In this document: positions 4,566 through 7,059 of the stretch, one piece after another
How the letters are laid out: the number at the start of each line of letters is the position of its first letter
How positions within the stretch are numbered: position 1 is the first letter of the stretch
NCBI GenBank assembly: GCA_902803365.1
Contig: CADCPU010000101.1
Location: 1 to 7,059, forward strand
DNA from: Oscillospiraceae bacterium
Lineage (GTDB): Bacteria; Bacillota_A; Clostridia; Saccharofermentanales; Saccharofermentanaceae
Direction: 5' to 3'
DNA length: 7,059 nucleotides
Program-made: the position numbers and the translations under genes
Notes under the pieces: model-generated
Seen by the model: the letters and a program-made list of their open reading frames with translations, nothing else
Databases searched by the model: none
Told to the model about the DNA's origin: nothing

Positions 4566-7059
4566 GACCAATATCATTGACACTTCAGGCTTTCGGACCT
4601 TTTGTCGAGCGACAGGAGATCGATTTTTCAAAACTCTCCGCCAATGGTCTCTTCCTTATCAAAGGCGATACGGGAAGCGGAAAGACCACTATCTTTGATG
4701 CCATGACTTTTGCACTTTACGGCGGTTGTTCAGGTGCTGATCAGAAGAGTAAGATCGGCCGTAATGATTTTGGCGGCTGGAGATGCAATCAGGCGCCTGC
4801 GGATATGGATATGATCATATCGTTTGAGTTCGAAGCCGGAAATAAGAGATACGTCTTTACAAGACGCCAGGTGAAGAAGAGAACAAATTACAGTGTCGAA
4901 CTTGAAGCCGGAGTTTATAACGAGGATGGTGTACTCGTTCCTTTGTTCGAGAATCCGAAGTTGGCAGATCTGGAGAATAAAGCCGAAGAACTTATCGGTT
5001 TGGACAAAGACCAGTTCCGTCAGGTCGTATTGCTCCCTCAGGGGCAGTTTGAGCGTTTTATAGTTGCTCCTACAAACGAGAAAGAGCAGATCCTCAAGAC
5101 TCTTTTCGACAGCGGCAAATGGGAAAGATATGCCGAGAACTTTTATGATGAAGCCAAGGCGCGTAAGGACAGGCTTGATTCACTGAAGAAGGAGATCGAT
5201 ACATTCCTTGCCGAAGAAAATGTCGGAACGATCGAAGAACTCAATGCGATGATCGAAGCAGTCAAGGTTGAGCTTGACTCAATAGAAGAAACTCATAAAG
5301 CTTTTGATGCAGATGCAAAGCAGAAGGCACTGGATTCTGACCGTGATCTTCATAAAGAATTCGATTCTCTTCGCGAACTGGAGAAGAAGAAGGAGAGTCT
5401 TGCAAGTGAGAAGGAAAAGATAAGAGTGATCGAACAGACTCATAAGAAGGCCGTAGCCGCTGAGTCCTTCCGCGCTCTTATCAAGGAGCTTTCAGATAAA
5501 CAGGCTGAACTTGAAAGAAGAACCAAAGCAGATGAGAAGGTCGTTACGGATATCGCTCTTGCTAAGGAGAAGATCAATGTATTGGAAGCGAAGAAGACAA
5601 AGCTTGAAGCAGAGTCTCCTGTTGCCTCCAACAATGAACTGATCGGCACATATACTTCCAAACTCACGGTTTATTCCGAGATCGACGGTTATAAGAAAAC
5701 TGCCGAGAACAAAGCCGAATGCCTGAAAAAGATCAAGATCAAGCTTGAGAACTCCGCACAAAGCCTCGCCGATTCCGAAAATAAGGAAAAAACAGCTTTT
5801 GAAGTGTATAACAAGGCGTGTGATACGGCAGCGGAATACAGGAAACGTTATTTGGCCAATATCGGCGGTGAACTTGCTGCTCAGCTTGTTGAAGGTGAGC
5901 CGTGCCCCGTATGCGGCAATACTCATCATCCTGATCCTGCGAAGAGAACGGATTCCAGTGTTTCCAAGGAAGACTACGACAAAAAAGAAGCAGAGGCACG
6001 TAAACTGAAGGATATCTGGGATAAGGCTGCTGAAGAGAAAAAGAACGAAGAGCAGAAACACAGGCAGGTTGAAGCAGAAAAGACTGAGGCTGACAGAGAA
6101 TGCGCGACGGCGGCTGCTCAGTATGAGGAAGCATCCAAGAATCTTATTGAAGGCATAACTGATCTTGCAGCGCTCAATTTGAGAATGGAAGAACTCAGAG
6201 AAACAAATGAACGTTATGGAGCAGCTGTAAAAAAGGCTGAAGAAGAGCTCGGTGCGGCCAAAGCAGATCTGAACAGATTCGAATCGGTCCATGAGAAAGA
6301 TCTTGAAGAGATCGAGAGTGCAAAAGGATCTATCACCGCACTCAAAGAAGATCTGGCCAAGAAACTTGAGATGAGCGAATTTGGTTCTGTCGAAGAAGCA
6401 AAGTCTGCTCTTATGGATGAGAATGCCAAGAACGAGCTTTTGAGCAAGGTATCAGAATATAACAATTCCTGTTCGGAGAATGAGAAGGCGATAAAAGACA
6501 AGACTGCTGAATTGCAGGAGAAGGCTGATCCTGATCCGGCTTTGTTTGATGAACGTCAGGCTCAGATCACTTCCGAAGTGCGTAAGTATAGTGAAGAGGC
6601 GACTAAACGTAAGCAGATTCATGATCGTCTCAGTCAGAAATCCAAGGCCTTGACCATTAAGTGGCAGGAATACAGTGCTAATATCGATCGGGCAGAAGCA
6701 GATTTCAAGTTCGCGAAGGCGCTTCGTGGTGATACGGGACTGGGTCTGCAGAGATATGTGCTTGCCATCAAGTTCGATCAGATCATCTCAGAGGCCAACA
6801 GGATGCTCGAGCGTGTACATAACGGCAGATATCGTCTTGTAAGGACTGATGAAAGGGGTACCGGTAACAAGACCGGCCTTGAACTTAAGGTCCGCGACAG
6901 CAGAAGCACGGGTGTTCCTGAGAGAGATATCAGGATGTTGTCAGGCGGTGAGAAATTCCTCGTATCGCTGGCGCTCTCCATTGGTATGTCTTCAGTAGCG
7001 CAGCATTCCGGTGTTAGGATAGACGCTCTCTTCATCGATGAGGGATTCGGAACGCTTGA
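4562..7059 (+). CDS. sbcC: SbcC, ATPase subunit of the SbcCD complex (3' end outside window)
   Basis: This is the Rad50/SMC-like ATPase that dimerises, binds DNA and drives the SbcD nuclease. The window holds 832 complete codons. The N-terminal ATPase lobe starts MRPISLTLQAFGPFVERQ and contains Walker A GDTGSGKT at 35-42 and a Q-loop segment LLPQGQFERF at 157-166. Charged Glu/Lys-rich heptad-like sequence from about 180 to 440 forms the first coiled-coil arm. The zinc hook CPVCG (C448 and C451) sits at the apex, and a second arm runs from about 460 to about 710. The C-terminal lobe has the DTGLGLQRYVL segment, the ABC signature LSGGEK at 793-798 and Walker B ALFIDEGFGTL at 822-832 with D826 and E827. 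The reading frame is still open at the last base (the final GA begins the next codon, expected to be Asp of the D-loop). About 30-60 residues including the H-loop histidine are therefore missing because of the window edge, not through mutation. Apart from the 3' end, nothing expected is absent. Confidence 0.97.
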   Translation, partial: MRPISLTLQAFGPFVERQEIDFSKLSANGLFLIKGDTGSGKTTIFDAMTFALYGGCSGADQKSKIGRNDFGGWRCNQAPADMDMIISFEFEAGNKRYVFTRRQVKKRTNYSVELEAGVYNEDGVLVPLFENPKLADLENKAEELIGLDKDQFRQVVLLPQGQFERFIVAPTNEKEQILKTLFDSGKWERYAENFYDEAKARKDRLDSLKKEIDTFLAEENVGTIEELNAMIEAVKVELDSIEETHKAFDADAKQKALDSDRDLHKEFDSLRELEKKKESLASEKEKIRVIEQTHKKAVAAESFRALIKELSDKQAELERRTKADEKVVTDIALAKEKINVLEAKKTKLEAESPVASNNELIGTYTSKLTVYSEIDGYKKTAENKAECLKKIKIKLENSAQSLADSENKEKTAFEVYNKACDTAAEYRKRYLANIGGELAAQLVEGEPCPVCGNTHHPDPAKRTDSSVSKEDYDKKEAEARKLKDIWDKAAEEKKNEEQKHRQVEAEKTEADRECATAAAQYEEASKNLIEGITDLAALNLRMEELRETNERYGAAVKKAEEELGAAKADLNRFESVHEKDLEEIESAKGSITALKEDLAKKLEMSEFGSVEEAKSALMDENAKNELLSKVSEYNNSCSENEKAIKDKTAELQEKADPDPALFDERQAQITSEVRKYSEEATKRKQIHDRLSQKSKALTIKWQEYSANIDRAEADFKFAKALRGDTGLGLQRYVLAIKFDQIISEANRMLERVHNGRYRLVRTDERGTGNKTGLELKVRDSRSTGVPERDIRMLSGGEKFLVSLALSIGMSSVAQHSGVRIDALFIDEGFGTL

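Noticed and set aside
4513..4698. Plus-strand open frame of 61 codons spanning the sbcD/sbcC junction
   Set aside because: It is out of frame with both genes across the start of sbcC, where MRPISLTLQAFGPF and Walker A clearly define the real frame.
5492..6292. Long minus-strand open frame (266 codons) opposite sbcC
   Set aside because: It runs antisense to the sbcC coiled-coil region. The product is an unnatural Phe/Cys/Leu/Ser-rich string, as expected from the reverse complement of Glu/Lys-rich codons, and no ribosome binding site or domain is visible.
7057..7059. TGA at the very end as a possible sbcC stop
   Set aside because: It is out of frame. In the sbcC frame the last full codon is CTT (7055-7057) and GA begins the next codon, the expected Asp of GFGTLD.
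1..7059. CRISPR repeats, insertion sequence ends, tRNA genes or attachment sites
   Set aside because: Reading through both strands, I saw no regularly spaced direct repeats, terminal inverted repeats with a transposase, or tRNA-like cloverleaf. The intergenic gaps are short and explained by promoters and terminators.

Overview
The window looks like ordinary chromosomal DNA from a low-to-mid G+C Gram-positive bacterium. A member of Clostridia is the best guess. The support is strong AGGAGG-type ribosome binding sites, TGnTATAAT extended -10 promoters, U-tailed hairpin terminators, and the style of the prohibitin-like and SbcC proteins. This placement is inference from sequence character, not from a database match. 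No RNA gene, mobile element, CRISPR array or phage signature is visible.

Left part (1-2579), mainly minus strand: the first 48 bases may be the tail of a plus-strand gene. It faces a minus-strand SPFH/prohibitin-family membrane protein (108-1133) across a hairpin that can terminate transcription both ways. Upstream of the SPFH gene lies a minus-strand GT-C type polytopic membrane glycosyltransferase (1281-2579). Each of the two minus-strand genes has its own promoter with an exact TATAAT and an upstream TG.

Middle part (2580-3428): an AT-rich divergent intergenic region separates the glycosyltransferase from a plus-strand gene for a small protein (2721-3296). That protein has three membrane helices and a C-terminal domain whose predicted secondary structure resembles a winged helix. 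I recognise no named family for it. A strong intrinsic terminator follows it, and the next promoter begins almost at once.

Right part (3429-7059): sbcD and sbcC form a tight operon with an ATGA start/stop overlap. Together they encode the bacterial Mre11-Rad50-like nuclease complex, which processes DNA ends and hairpins. SbcD has all the expected metal-binding motifs. SbcC has Walker A, a Q-loop, a CPVC zinc hook, the LSGGE signature and Walker B. The window ends inside the Walker B/D-loop region of sbcC, so that gene is cut by the window edge and is not broken.

The sbcDC and SPFH genes are conventional. The item most worth following up is the three-helix membrane protein with the winged-helix-like tail, encoded divergently from the glycosyltransferase. 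I found no convincing evidence of an entirely new multi-gene system.
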